A DNA stretch of 64,000 bases from Ceratothoa steindachneri (Eukaryota; Arthropoda; Malacostraca; Isopoda; Cymothoidae). How positions within the stretch are numbered: the first letter of the stretch is position 1; each line of letters opens with the position of its first letter. The stretch lies in the NCBI GenBank assembly GCA_963969495.1, contig OZ018324.1, positions 48,239,623-48,303,622 on the forward strand. Reading direction: 5' to 3'. The translations under genes were made by a program, and so were the position numbers. This document shows, piece after piece, positions 35,090 to 46,479 of the stretch. Under the pieces are notes generated by a model. That model did no database searches and was not told where the DNA came from. It saw only the letters and a program-made list of their open reading frames with translations.

Positions 35090-36370
35090 ATAAACTTACG
35101 TGCTTTCTACTACACGGTTGAGCAGGCTATTCCACGTATGCGAGATTTTAAACGTGAAGTAGTTTTGAGTTATAGTAGAGTTAAATCGCTTGCTCACTAA
35201 TTTTAAACCATTTTGGCGTGTGTTGGCCCTTTTGTCCACCTCGAAAAAGAGTCTGTAATCAATAGTAAATCCTTTTAAGATTTTTAACACCTTGATCAAT
35301 TGTGATAGTAGGTTTAATGAGCGGAGTCTACTCGTATCGTCGTACGGTTTTTTCAGATTCCAGGAACTAGTTTCGTAGCCAGACGTTGGACTCTTTCTAA
35401 CTGCGCTATATTCTTGTTTAATGAGGGACACCAAAATTGAACCGCGTATTCGAGGTGTGGGCGCACGAGCAATTTGTATAGTGGCAGGATTATATCTTTC
35501 GATTTGAAAGTAAAATTCCAAGCAATATATTCTAGCATTCGGCTTGCTTTTTTACAAGCTTCTGCGCATTGTTTCGATACTTTAAGGTCCTCCGATATTA
35601 AAATCTCCAGGTCTTTTTCTAAGTTAACGGATTCGAGAATTTGTCCTTTCATATGGCATTCTACTTTAAAGTTATGACATCCTAAATGCCTGACCTTGCA
35701 TTTACCTATGTTGAAGCACATTTACCATTTATCGGCCCATTCGACAATATTATTAAGGTCTCTTTGCATTTGCTCTACATCGGGTCTCGAATGGGCTCGG
35801 CTTCCTAGTTTTGTGTCATCTGCAAATTTAGAGATCCTACTAAACACTCAATTATCCAAGTCATTAATGTAAACAATAAATAATAATGGGCATAGGACTG
35901 ACCCCTCCGGTACCCCGCTGGTGACTGGGTCCCAGTCCAAACACGCCCCATTTACAACAACCGGCTGTGAACGATTTGATATCCAGTTTCTAATCCATTT
36001 ATGTATGCTACCCCTCACTCCAATTGCTCTAATTTTCATCAATAGCCTTTCGTGCGGAACTGTATCAAAGGCCTTTATAAGTTCATGGTAAATTATATCC
36101 GCTGCTTTAGTTTAATCGTAGATGCAAATCATTTTTATAAAAGAATTCGAGTAAATTGGTTAGGCACGAGCGCCCCCTCTGAATCCCTGCTGGGAGTCTG
36201 CAATTAAATTATTAGCTTCACAATGGCTCACCAACCTATCTCTAATTATCGATTCTAAGAGTTTTCCAATTACACAAGTTAGGCTAATGGGACTGAAATT
36301 AGTAGGCTCAGTTTTATCCCCTTTTTTGAAAAGCGGCGTAACATTTGCACGTTTCAACTCCATTGGAAAT
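35090..36370 (-). mobile_element. CR1-like LINE copy, reverse transcriptase half only
   Basis: Minus-strand pieces in order are as follows. At 36363-36160 is VTPLFKKGD, then FSPISLTCVIGKLLESIIRD and SQQGFRGG. At about 36040-35848 is WISNRSQPVVVNG, then VTSGVPEGSVLCPLLFIVYI. At 35826-35815 is the catalytic FADD, intact in KFADDTKLG. At 35721-35353 is the C-terminal block with LYKLLVRPHLEYAVQFW. At 35200-35096 is the terminal TWNSLLNRVVEST. Endonuclease and ORF1 are absent. These motifs are typical of the CR1/L2 group. Stops interrupt between pieces. The 5' truncation is near 36370, beside AG-rich DNA. Confidence 0.85.
35353..35721 (-). pseudogene. CR1-like reverse transcriptase thumb region (open segment)
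   Basis: A 122-codon open segment reads FNIGKCKVRHLGCHNFKVEC, then LEKDLEILISEDLKVSKQC and YKLLVRPHLEYAVQFWCPSL. These are the conserved post-catalytic blocks of CR1/L2 reverse transcriptases (the dLGV-like ISEDLK segment and VRPHLEYAVQFW). It is the best-preserved CR1 stretch in the window. The upstream frame carrying FADD is separated by a stop near 35722. Confidence 0.8.
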
Positions 36371-36433
36371 AGGCCTTCCTCTATTGATCGATTGAAAATC
36401 GTGCAGAGCGAGAGAGAAAGTTAAAAGGAAACT

Positions 36434-38172
36434 AAGTACCCTACTAGACCTTACGGTCCATTCAAAGAGGGTACCTTTGACTAACAGATGAGCAGGCCTA
36501 GTCTCAAAAATGTCAATTGACACCTCGAGGAACACACGCACAAAGGTTTATGTGCCCATAGTTTCGACTTGAATTGTTTAACAAAATTTATGCTGACAAA
36601 TTCCACTTGAAGTGCGTTCCAAATACGACAGGTGGTATCTATGAAAAGTTTCCCACAGATCGCAGTAGTAACTGTAGAGAAATGGCCACATTAAGCATCC
36701 CGGAGGGCCAAGAAGACATGTACCTTAAAGTCCCCCCCCCCCCTTCCTTGTGGAGACAGCCGGAGAAGTGAGCCCCATGAGGAGAATCGTGGGAACGATA
36801 GCTGGCGAATAACAGTTACCACCTACCCTGTTTGGTCTCCCCGCCGCTTTGGGCAGTTGGAGCTAACATCTGTTTTAAGGCGACCACATAAGGCTCTTAA
36901 ACGACGCTCTAACGATCCAATTACCTACGAGACCCATAAACCCGTGGTTATGTCACAAAAAAGCCGTGCTAGTCAAAAGGCACGCCAAGGAGTGGGGCGG
37001 TTGAGAGTCTCTCTAATTAGCAAGCCGACTTGGGCACCTCAGTGCCAAACTCTGCACTTCTCGCTCTCACCAGATGCGAACTCACCATTCGCGCTCCCCT
37101 CTGTGGCCTCGCCCCTTTTCCCTTAGATGGGGCGGTGGTTCGCAAATAAATAAACCCTGGAAAGAAAGAGAGAGATTAGAATTCGAGAAGAAAGAAGAAG
37201 GTTCAGTTCGTGAAGATCGATCCTTCAGCCATACAAGACGATTTCCGTGAGAAACGATAGGATCAGATTGAAAAAATCGATCAACCCCCCTCCCCGGGCT
37301 GAATTAACATAAATCGTCAAGCTTTGTATCGGTGACATACTGAAGAATCCTTTACAGACTTAGAAGAAGTCTGACTGGAGAAAAGTAAACCCACTCACAC
37401 TCGAGTGACTCTCACATCTCAAGATCCGTAAGAGTGAGAGGAGAAGAACCCAGCCACAACAAGGTTCCATCCTTTAATTACAGTAAAAATCTCACCGAAT
37501 ACCCCCAAAGCTAGGTGAACACTCTACATTGAAGAATCAGACACCAAGAGGCGTCAAGATCATTCAGAAGAGGACTCTTGGAGAGAAGAGCACCGTAACT
37601 CTCTCCGTCTTCTTAATTTAACCAGAGGCAAGTTTGCAATAAGAAGTGACCTCGCCTCATCTCTCTCCCACCATACCACCTCTACGAAATTCATTTATCG
37701 GCTACGGCAACACTCCAAAGCGAGAAATAAGCCCTCCAGTGACATCCGGCAATCCCTGATCCCTCCTGTCATGTAAGTTAGAAAGAACATTTATATTCAT
37801 ATTGGGATAGTATGAGTTTAGTACGTCTCACGTTTTAAGGGAAGTAGAAACCATTGTTCGTGAACCTCGTTCATATTTGCTAGTAGACGAGAGTACTTTA
37901 ATTTAATGATTAACGCTAATCAAAAAGGGTCGCGATAAAAATACTAATCGTCAATTGGTGTGTTTACGTGTAGCCTATTTTTTTATTTTTGTCATCGTAG
38001 ACATTGTAATAGGCCTAGTTGCCAACCGGATAACTGTTCGTTTGTCATAGTTAAGAGTTACATTTAAAATATATGTTTATTTTGGGATAATTCCTGTGTG
38101 TTTCCTCTTATCCTTACGTGTTGAAGTGGCTCTTTCTTAAGAACAAAACAACCAAATTAGCACTCTTAGATC
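36434..38172 (+). repeat. unnamed LTR-like dispersed repeat, copy 2
   Basis: It starts with AAGTACCCTACTAGACC, then TTACGGTCCATTCA, and ends with GTTGAAGTGGC and ATTAGCACTCTTAGA, the same limits as 29957-31426. About 46 of 54 bases agree in the left motif and 15 of 15 in the last motif. The interior is rich in GAGAAG words near 37160-37620 and contains a donor-like GTAAGTT at 37769. Both copies are followed directly by minus-strand CR1 sequence. No coding frame is credible. Confidence 0.45.
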
Positions 38173-38182
38173 AAAGCCTACT

Positions 38183-40850
38183 TCACCAAAGAAGTACATC
38201 ACGTACCGCAAAGTACACCGCGACAAAAGTGGTGTCAAGAGTGGAGTGATCAAAAAGAGGTATTATACGACAGTAACTCTTCAGTTCAAGTTTGTAGCCG
38301 TGATTTCTGGTTCTGCTCTCGCTTAGCTGGGAAATATCCCTGTAGTCCACATTGGCGAAGCCTCGAACTATTTTAAACACTTCGATAAGCTGACTACGCA
38401 GCCTCCGGGTCTTTAACGATAAAAAATCTAATTTCCCTAACCTATATTCGTAACTTTTATGTCTGATAGAGGGAATCAGTTTGGTTGCCCTGACTTGCAC
38501 ACGTTCCAATATCGCGATATCCTTTCTTAACGAAAGACTCAAAGATTGTATGGCGTATTCGAAATGCGGTCGAACAAGAGAGTTGTACAGAGTACTATCT
38601 CCTTGTTCAGATATCCAAACGTTTGCTCTATGTAGCCTAGCATCCTTTGGGCTTTCTACTCCGACTTAATGCACTGTTTCGAGAAATTGAGTTCACTAGT
38701 GATAGTTACACCCAAGTTCTTCTCGTTATCAGTGCATTCAAGAGCGGTTCCCTTAATGATATACAGTGATTTGGGGTTTCGGTGACCGATATGAATTACT
38801 CTTATTTGGTCACGTTAAAAAGCATTTGCCATGTGTCCGACCACTCTACAGTCTTATGGAGATCTTATTGTAGGCGGCAGTATTTCCTTCCTTTGCAATG
38901 TTTATACCAAGCTTGGTATCGTCGGAAAATTTACAAATCATCACAGTTATGTCACCGTCCATGTCGTTAACTTAGAAGATGAAAAGTAGTGGTCCCAGGG
39001 CAGAACCTTGAGGAAAACCTCTATTAACGGGCACCCACTTATAAGCCTGTCCATTCAACAGCACCCGTTGCCGTCTGCTGCTTAGCCAGTTCACTATCCA
39101 ACCTGCGACATTTCCGTCTATGCACAGCGCACGCACTTTCCGGACGAGGCGGCGGTGTGGTACCTTATCAAAGGCTTTTTGAAAGTTAAAGTACACGATA
39201 TCCACCGCTTAATCCCGCTCGTTTAACTGAAAACAAAATGGAAGAATTCCACAAGGTTCGCTACGCATGACCGGTGTCTTCGGAAACCGTTCTGGGAACA
39301 CTTCAATAGCATGTTTGACTCCAAATAAGACGATAATTTGTCCACCATGATGCTTTTCACGACATTACCAACTATCGAAGTTAAAGTAATAGGTCGGAAG
39401 TTCGACGGTTGGCTCGAGTCTCCTTTCTGAAAGATAGGAGTCACTTCCGCTTCACGCCAGTCTCGAGGAACGCATCCAGTCGGGAATGACATGTTGAAGA
39501 TTGTGCCCAGATGTCGTGACATCTCATCACTTATTTCTTTCACCACTTTAGGTAGAAACCTGTCCGAGCCAAAGGACTTATTCGTCTCTAGGTCGGTGAT
39601 TTATTCCTCTATTTCTGTTTGGGTGAAGTCGATTTCCTCTAGCTTCTTACCCAAGTAAGAGTCCGTGGGCTAGGGGATGGGACCACACTCTACAGTGAAC
39701 ACTGAAGAGAAGTAGTCCTTCACGAGGTTTGCATTTTCTGCATATGAGTGCTGTAATGCCTCCTCCTCATTCATCAAAGGGCCAATCGTTCGACGCATTG
39801 GTTTACGGCTATTTACATATCCAAAGAACTCCTTGGGATTCTCTTTGCAGAGTCTCGACACTTGAACACCTAGACACGTTTTACGCCCTTATGCTCGACT
39901 TCACTCTCTTAGTTTGCCTCCGGTACTCATCAACGTCACCAGAATTCTTTGACTGCCGGTACACAGTTCTCTTCTCAATCAGCAGTTGACTAATTTCTCG
40001 ATTAAACCATCTTCGTTGAACGGAAAACCGACGTAGGCTTTTTACATGGATAAATTGAGTTTGAAGACTCATAAACATAGTTTTGAAACTATTCCACAAA
40101 TCTTCAACATTATTACACCCTTCTAGAATCACAGCAGTCAATCCTGCACGGAGACCTGCAAAGTCTGCTCTTCTCAAATAAAGTTCCCTCGATTCACGAG
40201 TCGCAGACTCTACTTTCGGAACTTTGACTATAAATCTAACTAGTCGGTGACTAAGATCCTTGCCTGCAGAGAGATCCTTAACGATGTCGTCCTCAGAGAT
40301 GAAAACCAAGTCGATGGTATTATTGCCTCTCGTCGGCTACCTCACCCATTGAGTCAGGAACTCGTTGTTCGCGAACTCCAGGAGCAGCGCGTTCTCGACA
40401 CGGGGTTCTCTAGTTTCCCAGTTAACTTGGATTTAAAATCTTCCATGACGATACACATTCTGTCTTCAACAACTTCACCCAGCAGTCGGTACACATCCCT
40501 CTCCTTTTCAACGAGTTGGGCAGGGAGTCTGTAAAGCAGCCCTATGTCTAGTTCAACATCTAGTAGCTCATGGTCGGATACGTTGTTGCAGTTCGTCGAT
40601 TTGAGTGTATCCTTGACATACAACATCACACCGCCACCCTCTCTGTCTGGCCTATCTTTTAGGAAGGGTTGGTAACAGCGAATCTTGAATTAAGCCTCAA
40701 AACCTTGGTTTAGGGTTTTTACCTACGACTCTGTTATGGCCACGATCTCAGATTATTCCGTTGCTACAGGGCCTCGAAACTAAAAAATCTGGTTCCTGGT
40801 CGACCTCGCATTAAACAGAAGAACTTCCACGGAAGTCCTGAATATAGGAC
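38183..40850 (-). pseudogene. CR1-like ORF2: endonuclease and reverse transcriptase
   Basis: Endonuclease: LLFNARS near 40820, EIVAITES near 40740, GGGVMLYVKDTLKS at 40640-40600, and the final block near 40260-40240 reading DLSHRL where SDH is expected, so a catalytic residue appears lost. Linker: LRRADFAGLRAGLTAVI at about 40180-40130. Reverse transcriptase: VTPIFQKGDSSQPSNFRPIT with SIVGNVVKSI (39546-39330), YFNFQKAFDKVPHRRLV (about 39195), FPQGSALGPLLFIF (about 39010), and KFSDDTKLG near 38930, a FSDD variant of the catalytic box. The C-terminal piece (38542-38183) contains ERVQVRATKLIPSIR. About six frame breaks are present. Confidence 0.8.
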
Positions 40851-40869
40851 TTTCTACGCTCTTCCGTTT

Positions 40870-42020
40870 CCCGGCCTATTTGGTGACGAGGAGGCACCCT
40901 ACTTTTCGACCTCTGAGAAGGTCGTTTCAGAAGTGACACTTGCATACTGGCGCAGGTCCGCCTTTACTCTGGGCCGGACATACCTTTGGGTACGCTCCAC
41001 GATATCCTGTATCATGTTATAGAGTACAGCCTTTCCTTTAAAGGAAAGATGAACTCCATCACTTTGGTAGAGATCGTTTCTACCTTAAAGGGTGCAGTAA
41101 GGTTTCACAAAAAAGACCTCATCTACCATATACAAATCTGAGAGGCGTCGGTTCAAGGAGATGTTCCTCGAGTGAGCTATCCGGCTTGGATCTATTTTGG
41201 GGAGCATCCCGGCCACGACACGTCTGTGGATTTTCAACCCACAGTCGTCCACAGCTCCCATGACCGTGTAAAATATTTCCTTTAGGACATTCCTACCTTA
41301 CCTCCTTTTAGGTAGAGGTCGTTGCCACTTACCATTAGGGCAACGACTGAGTTATCAGAAATCTGAGATTTTTCCGCATCTAACCTATATCATGTGGTTT
41401 CCCGGTCCTGGCAGGCAGCTTACCTTCACACTGGTGCGAAGGCGGGCCGCTAACAGAGGTTGCAGACGCCGTGTTTGAGAGTCGCCAATAAGGTTGAATC
41501 TCGCACATTCGACTGCACAAGACAGAGTCTTCCCTTTCGGAAACAACTTGTCCGTTTCCTCTTTAATCTCCGTATTTATCTTCTTTTTCTTCTTCTATCT
41601 CTTTTCCAACCTTCCTCTTTTTCACTTCATCTGTTTCTACTCTCTTCTTTTCTGTTTATACGTTCTCTTCTCTTTTCTTTCCTTTCTTCCCCTTTCTCTT
41701 TGATTGGCCCGTTGAGCCAGTCTCACAGCAGCTGGCTCTAGCACTGGGACGTTGGAAGGCTAGGTTGGGACTGCCGATGCAGTTCTCGCTTCTTGGACGA
41801 GGGGCTCGACGGCGGATCCACCCATGTCGCTGGGAGATTCATCGTGAGCCGACTGGACCTCTAGTCTTGATGACAACTCAGCGATCCTGACCTCGATACG
41901 GCGAAGCTGACGCGCGTGTTCAGATTCTAGGGTCTGCAGGTTCCTTTCATGGGCACTTAGCTCATCTCTATCGCGCCCAAGACGCCCAGACTGCTTTTTA
42001 TCTGCTGTCTTGCAACCTAT
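40870..42020 (-). pseudogene. CR1-like ORF1: coiled coil plus SGNH-type esterase domain
   Basis: On the minus strand at about 42000-41830 a frame reads GRDRDELSAHERNLQTLESE, continuing into RIEVRIAELSSRLEVQ. This has the heptad pattern of a coiled coil. From about 41400 to 41000 the same strand gives VDDCGLKIHRRVVAGMLPKI, IAHSRNISLNRRL, and finally QSDGVHLSFKGKAVLYNMI. The last carries the DxVHLS block that holds the catalytic Asp and His of SGNH/GDSL esterases. CR1/L2 elements are known to encode such an esterase in ORF1. The serine-bearing N-terminal block was not identified. Several stops make it a relic. Confidence 0.65.
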
Positions 42021-42334
42021 GAGTGTCTCAAAGCGATATTTATAGAGGTTCCAAAGCTTCTTTCTCCCCCGGCAAAGAAAACCAGAGAGATTCTTAATGT
42101 TAAAGGTTTTATATAGTTTTTTCTATAGTGGGAAGATTAAAAATAAAAAAGACAGGACAGGGAGAGAGGAAAAGCAAGGAGTATATAGTTTGAAATTGGA
42201 AGCAGTTAGCCTCGACCTTAGCTCGAATACCTTTTTGGCAAGGGAATCCCTATCTGAGAATTAACTCAATCGACATAGATATTCGAGGTCAAGCAGGCTA
42301 CGCAAGCCCTCTGACTCCTACAAAGTCACCTTTC

Positions 42335-42525
42335 CGCAGAGAGAAAAGAGAGAGAGAGATATTGAGAGAGTGGGAGGGAGATGAAGGGAGAGAGAGGGGG
42401 TGGAGATGAGGGAAGAGAGAGGGGGGAGATGAGGGGAGAGAGAGAGGGAGGTGGAGATGAGAGGGGAGAGGGAGGAAGGGGAGGAAGAGGAGGGGATAGA
42501 CAGAGGGGGGAGGGGTAGAGTCACA
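42335..42525. repeat. purine-rich (GA/GGGAGA)n low-complexity tract
   Basis: Runs of GAGAGAGA and GGGAGATGAGGG on the plus strand. Overlapping minus-strand frames give only Ser/Leu/Pro/His-rich peptides and are not genes. The tract lies upstream, in element sense, of the CR1 copy ending at 42030. Confidence 0.92.
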
Positions 42526-42674
42526 AGGAGTCACAAGGAAAAGTTGTACCTCAAAGAACATTGCTGTCCATACCGTGGAGGTACTATTTTGGGAAGCCCT
42601 TAACCTATAACTTAAGAGAAAGCGTAGCACAGGCTCTTCCATCTCACTCTCCCACCCGCTTTTGCGGGCACAGA

Positions 42675-42713
42675 AAGCTGAAAAGTCACCTGATTGTGAT
42701 GAAAAAAAGAATT
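42675..42713. repeat. stem-loop at the 3' end of the next CR1 copy
   Basis: CCTGATTGT and its complement ACAATCAGG bracket an A-rich loop just beyond the end of the CR1 coding remnant that begins at 42776. It fits a 3' untranslated hairpin of the kind LINE reverse transcriptases may recognise, but that role is inferred. Confidence 0.5.
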
Positions 42714-42775
42714 ACAATCAGGAAATTTTAATAGTATAGCTGAAACCTATTTTACTTTCTTCTATAATTTACGTT

Positions 42776-44109
42776 CTATACATATTCATGGATTACATCG
42801 TCCAGTCTAGATTTGAATTGTTCTATAGATAAACTATTCACTATCTCGACCGGGAGACGGTTCCATGTAGCGCAGATCTTATACGAGAAGTAGTTCCAGT
42901 AAATACCAGTTTGGAACGGGGACAAATACAGCTTGTAACTATGGTTACGGGTCAGATTTGTTTTCAACGTGAATATCCTTTTGTAGTCCACGTTTTAGAC
43001 ACCCCTTAAAAGCTTAAACGTCTCTATTAACTGGCCTCGTAATCGGCGGGTCTCCAAAGAGAAAAGCCCCAGTTCTTGAAGCCTACGCTGATATCCTTTT
43101 TGCCTAAGTGGGAGAATTAGCTTGGTGGCCCTAGCCTGGACAGGTTACAGTCTATCTATGACCTTACGCAGTGTAGGGGGCTAGAATTGCACGGCGTATT
43201 CCAAGTGAGGTCTGACTAGAGAGTTGTACAATTTGAGAGTAATCTTTTTACGGAAGGGAAATTGCCTCTTTATGTGACTAAATAGTCTTGTGCCTTTTTT
43301 TTCTACATCGGCACACTGTCTGGAAAACTTTAGTTCCCTGCTGACTTTCTCACCCAAGTCATTTTCCAGGTCTGTCACCTCCAGAACTCTACCTAACAAG
43401 TGGTAGTCTTCTCGAGGATTGGCATCACCTTGCACTTGTCAAGATTAAATGGCATCAGCCAAGTCTCCTACCACTCACCTGGCATCTGAAGGCTGCTTTG
43501 TAGATTTTCCACCCATTTGCGTGAGCTCACGCTGCCTCCTAATTTTGTATCCTCCGCAAACTTGGATATCGAACAAAACAACCTATCGTCTATATAATTT
43601 ATATAGATGATGAACAAGAGTAGACCGAGCACGGAGCCCTGAGGTACCCCACTCTTCACGGGGGCCCATCTCGAGGATATCTCGTTTATTCGCACTCTCT
43701 GTCGCCTGCCTCACAACTAGTTCTCGATCCTGCTGGCCACCCTACCTGTAATGCAAGCCACGCAGACTTTGCCCATTAACTTGCGGTGTGGCATTTTATT
43801 AAATGCCTTTTGAAAGTCCAGGTATAAGATGTCCACAGCCCGACTACGATCGTACTCATACAAAATGCCGTGAAAGAATTCCATTAGATTTGTGAGACAC
43901 GATCGATTCCTGTGAAATCCGTGTTGGGATTCCAGGATCAAGTTGTTTATTTCTAGGTGCGTTATTATTTTATCTGCTATCATGCTCTCTAACATTTTGC
44001 CCACAACGGAGGTCAAACATATAAGCCAGTAGTTACCTGGGTTTTCGCGCTCTCTCTTTTCAAATATAGGGCTCACGTCCGCCGTCCTCCAGTCTTCCGG
44101 TACTTCCAC
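42776..44109 (-). pseudogene. CR1-like reverse transcriptase
   Basis: Four open pieces lie on the minus strand. 44109-43717 has ADVSPIFEKRE, SVVGKMLESMIADK, SQHGFHRNRSCLTNLMEFF and LYLDFQKAFNKMPHRKL. 43695-43468 has VKSGVPQGSVLGLLLFIIYI and KFAEDTKLGG, so the catalytic FADD reads FAED, an inactivating Asp-to-Glu change. 43435-43181 has LYNSLVRPHLEYAVQF. 42991-42776 has NHSYKLYLSPF and ATWNRLPVEIVNSLSIEQFK, the CR1/L2 C-terminus. Frame breaks separate the pieces. Confidence 0.85.
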
Positions 44110-44197
44110 AGTTTCTAACGATTCGTTAAAGATCGCAGTAAGTTGGGAAGAACTTTACGAAGGACTCTAGGAGAAAGCCATCTGGACCTAAAGACTT

Positions 44198-45005
44198 CTA
44201 CGGGTTAAGGTTCTTTATTCTAGCCGCCACTTCCTCGTCGTCTAATATTATCTCGCTTAGGTTTGTCCCTTCATTAAGATACACCCCAGGCATTGGGGTG
44301 GGACCATCATCTTCCATTGTAAACACAGAGGTGAAGTAGTCGCCCAATACGCTAGCCATAGCCAGATTCGTCTCTTGCAAGGCGCTAACGTCATCTCTTT
44401 GAGGGCCTATGCGCAAGCGAACTGGTTTACACCTATTTACGTGCAGGAAGAATTCCTTTGGGTTCTCTTTGCAGAGGGACGCGATCCGAAGTTCCTCAAT
44501 GCGTTTAGCTTGGCGTACCAGTGTTTTAATAGTTCTAATATTTTGTCTATACTGTATGAGACTCTCGTTGCTATCACTATCTATCCATTTAGTGTAGCTC
44601 TTTTTCCTCTGGCTAATTGTCAAGGCAATGCTGCTATTGAACCATTTAGGTTGAGGAGATTTTTCATTCACCTCCTGTTGGAGAACGAAATTGCTCTGCT
44701 GGTTCATGAAACGGTCTTTGAATCTCAGCCAGTTGGCTGAGGCACTTTCATCACTTACAGATTCTAGTCGGCTTATCGCATCTCGGAGACCGTTGAAGTT
44801 AGCGCGGCAGTAATCGGGTTTGTAGGCAGCATGGTGAGAGGGACTGCCGCACTGAGTGCGTAAGGCGAATAAGACTGTTCGGTGATCGCTACCACCCAGA
44901 CATTCGCCCACGCTAAGTCCAGAGACCATGTCATCCTCAGTGGTGAACACCAAGTCCAACAAATTCTCACCTCTCGTCTGCTCTTCGACACACTGTGTCA
45001 AAAAG
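44198..45005 (-). pseudogene. CR1-like endonuclease end plus linker (long open segment)
   Basis: About 270 codons are open here. The segment begins NNFLTQCVEEQTRGENLLDL, followed by VFTTEDDMVSGLSVG and GGSDHRTVLF, whose SDH is the last catalytic block of the APE-type endonuclease. It is followed by YCRANFNGLRDAISRL, PQPKWFNSSIALTISQRK and LCKENPKEFFLHVNR. The linker matches the other CR1-like copies here. It is the longest uninterrupted LINE reading frame in the window. The open frame continues artificially upstream through the GA tract as Ser/Leu/Pro-rich peptide, which is not part of the protein. Confidence 0.82.
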
Positions 45006-45011
45006 TTATTG

Positions 45012-45263
45012 TCAGCGAAGTGAGAGAGAGGAAGAGAGGGGGGGATAGAGGGGGGAGAAAGAAGAGAGAGGGAGAGCAGGGAGAGATGGAGAGCAGGAAG
45101 AGATGGAGAGCAGGGAGATAGGGAGACAGAGAAGCAATGAGAGCAATGAGGGAGAAGATGGAGAGAGGGAGAGGATAGAGAGAGGGAGAGAATGGACAAA
45201 GGGAGAGCAATGAGAGAGGGAGGGGGAGAAGGGGGGCAATGAGAGAGAGAGAGAGAGAGAGTC
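45012..45263. repeat. purine-rich (GAGAGG/GGGAGA)n tract at CR1 truncation point
   Basis: GAGAGAGGGAGA-type units with GGAGAGCA variants on the plus strand, about 250 bases. It directly adjoins the truncated 5' end of the CR1 copy. Open frames within it are low-complexity. Confidence 0.93.
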
Positions 45264-45289
45264 TAGTAAAAAGATAAGCGACCGAAAGC

Positions 45290-46435
45290 TTTGCTTGTGG
45301 CTTATCTTAAGGTACAAAGTGTACACACTTGCGGGACGCAGCGCCTTTGAACCTCTCCGGAAATATTATTTCCTCTCCGATCCTGTAGTCCAAGTTTCGA
45401 TTTAGTCTCCTAGTCTGTGGTAGCTTCGTACGCATGATTGTCTTGATTCTTGGACGGCGTAGGTTGCTACAGTGTTGCCAAATCATTTTATGTCGTCTCC
45501 GAATCGGAATCACTCGCGGGAAGCAGCACCATCTTATGGAAAAAGCTGGGGTGGCTTATATTTAGGTGAGGAAAGTTGAGGTGGCTTACCTTCAGGTGAA
45601 AAATATGGTGTGGCTTATCTTCATGTGAAAAAGCTCGCGTGCCTTATCTTCAGGGGAGAAAGGTAGGGCGGCTTATCTTCAGGGGTGAAAGGTAGGGCGG
45701 CTTATCTTCAGGTGAAAAAGATGGGGTGGCTTATTTTCAGGTGTAAAAAGCTGGTGTGGCTTATCTTAAAATTTAAAAAGTTGGGTTGGCTTATCTTCAA
45801 CTGAAAATGGTGGGGTAGCTTATTTTCAGGTGAGGAACCTTGCGTTGGCTTATTTTAAGATAAAAAAAGTAGGGTGGCTAATCTTCAAGTCCGAATCGGA
45901 AGACTGCTTCCTCCCCAACACTGTAGGCCATTTTGCTGTTAAGTCTCGTAGTCTCGGGCGCGATACTTGGCTTGGCTCCTGAGAGGCATGAGTCGATCGA
46001 ATCAGTCTCCGCTGAGAGGTTGTGATTTTAAGATATTTTCTATCGTCTATAATGACGAAGCACCATCTTTTAGAAAAGCTGTGGTGGCTTATCTTCAGGT
46101 AAGGAAACTTGCGGTGGTTTATTTACAGGTGAAAAGGTTTGGGTAGTTTACCGTCAGGTGAAAAGGTTTAGGGGGCTTATCTTTAGGTGAGCAAACTTGG
46201 GGGGGCTTATCTCCAAAGCAAAAAGCTGAGTGGCTTATCATCATGTAAAAAAAAAAGTGACTTATCTCCGAGGGATAAAGATGGAATGGTTTATCTTCAG
46301 GAGAAAATGCTGGGGTTGCTTATGTTCAAGTGAGAAAGCTTTGAGTGGCTTATCTTCACGTGATAAAAGTTGTGGTGGCTATCTTCAGGTGAAGAAAGTT
46401 GAGCTGACTTATCTTCAAGTGTAAATTTCCCGATA
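45290..46435. repeat. higher-order repeat: spacer plus ~30-bp minisatellite, two periods
   Basis: Two arrays (about 45540-45885 and 46075-46435) of a 30-base unit close to GGTGGCTTATCTTCAGGTGA plus AAAAAGCTGG. Each is preceded by a related non-repetitive spacer (about 45340-45540 and 45895-46075). The spacers share TCCTCTCCGA/TCCTCCCCAA, CTGTAGNCCA, TAGTCT and GCACCATCTT followed by the array. The GCACC at 45526 and 46060 gives an offset of about 534 bases, the size of the larger period. A single unit also lies before the first spacer near 45300. Confidence 0.75.
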
Positions 46436-46479
46436 GATTATCATCATATAAGCCCTCGTAAGGGGCGCGGCGATTTGCC

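Larger units (their letters stand above)
38183..42030 (-). mobile_element. CR1-like LINE copy with both ORFs represented
   Basis: The longest CR1-like copy in the window. Reading the minus strand, ORF1 runs from about 42020 to 40870 and ORF2 from about 40850 to 38183. The 3' end is cut: the C-terminal block stops after KLELKSY without the usual WNxLP segment and abuts the dispersed repeat ending at 38172. Both ORFs contain several stops and shifts. Confidence 0.82.
42690..45005 (-). mobile_element. CR1-like LINE copy, 5'-truncated within the endonuclease
   Basis: Minus-strand order: end of endonuclease (about 45000-44860), linker, reverse transcriptase (44109-43400) and C-terminal block to 42776. 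The 5' end stops sharply at a (GGGAGA)n tract at 45012; codons upstream of FADNNFLTQCVEEQ are replaced by low-complexity DNA. Its 3' side retains a hairpin near 42690. Confidence 0.83.

Noticed and set aside
34733..35200. 155-codon plus-strand open frame
   Set aside because: It starts in AT-rich repeats and its second half is antisense to a CR1 reverse transcriptase C-terminus; no domain is visible.
44998..45326. Ser/Leu/Pro-rich open frames, also at 42298-42642
   Set aside because: They are translations of purine/pyrimidine low-complexity tracts; the real CR1 frame begins at about 45005.
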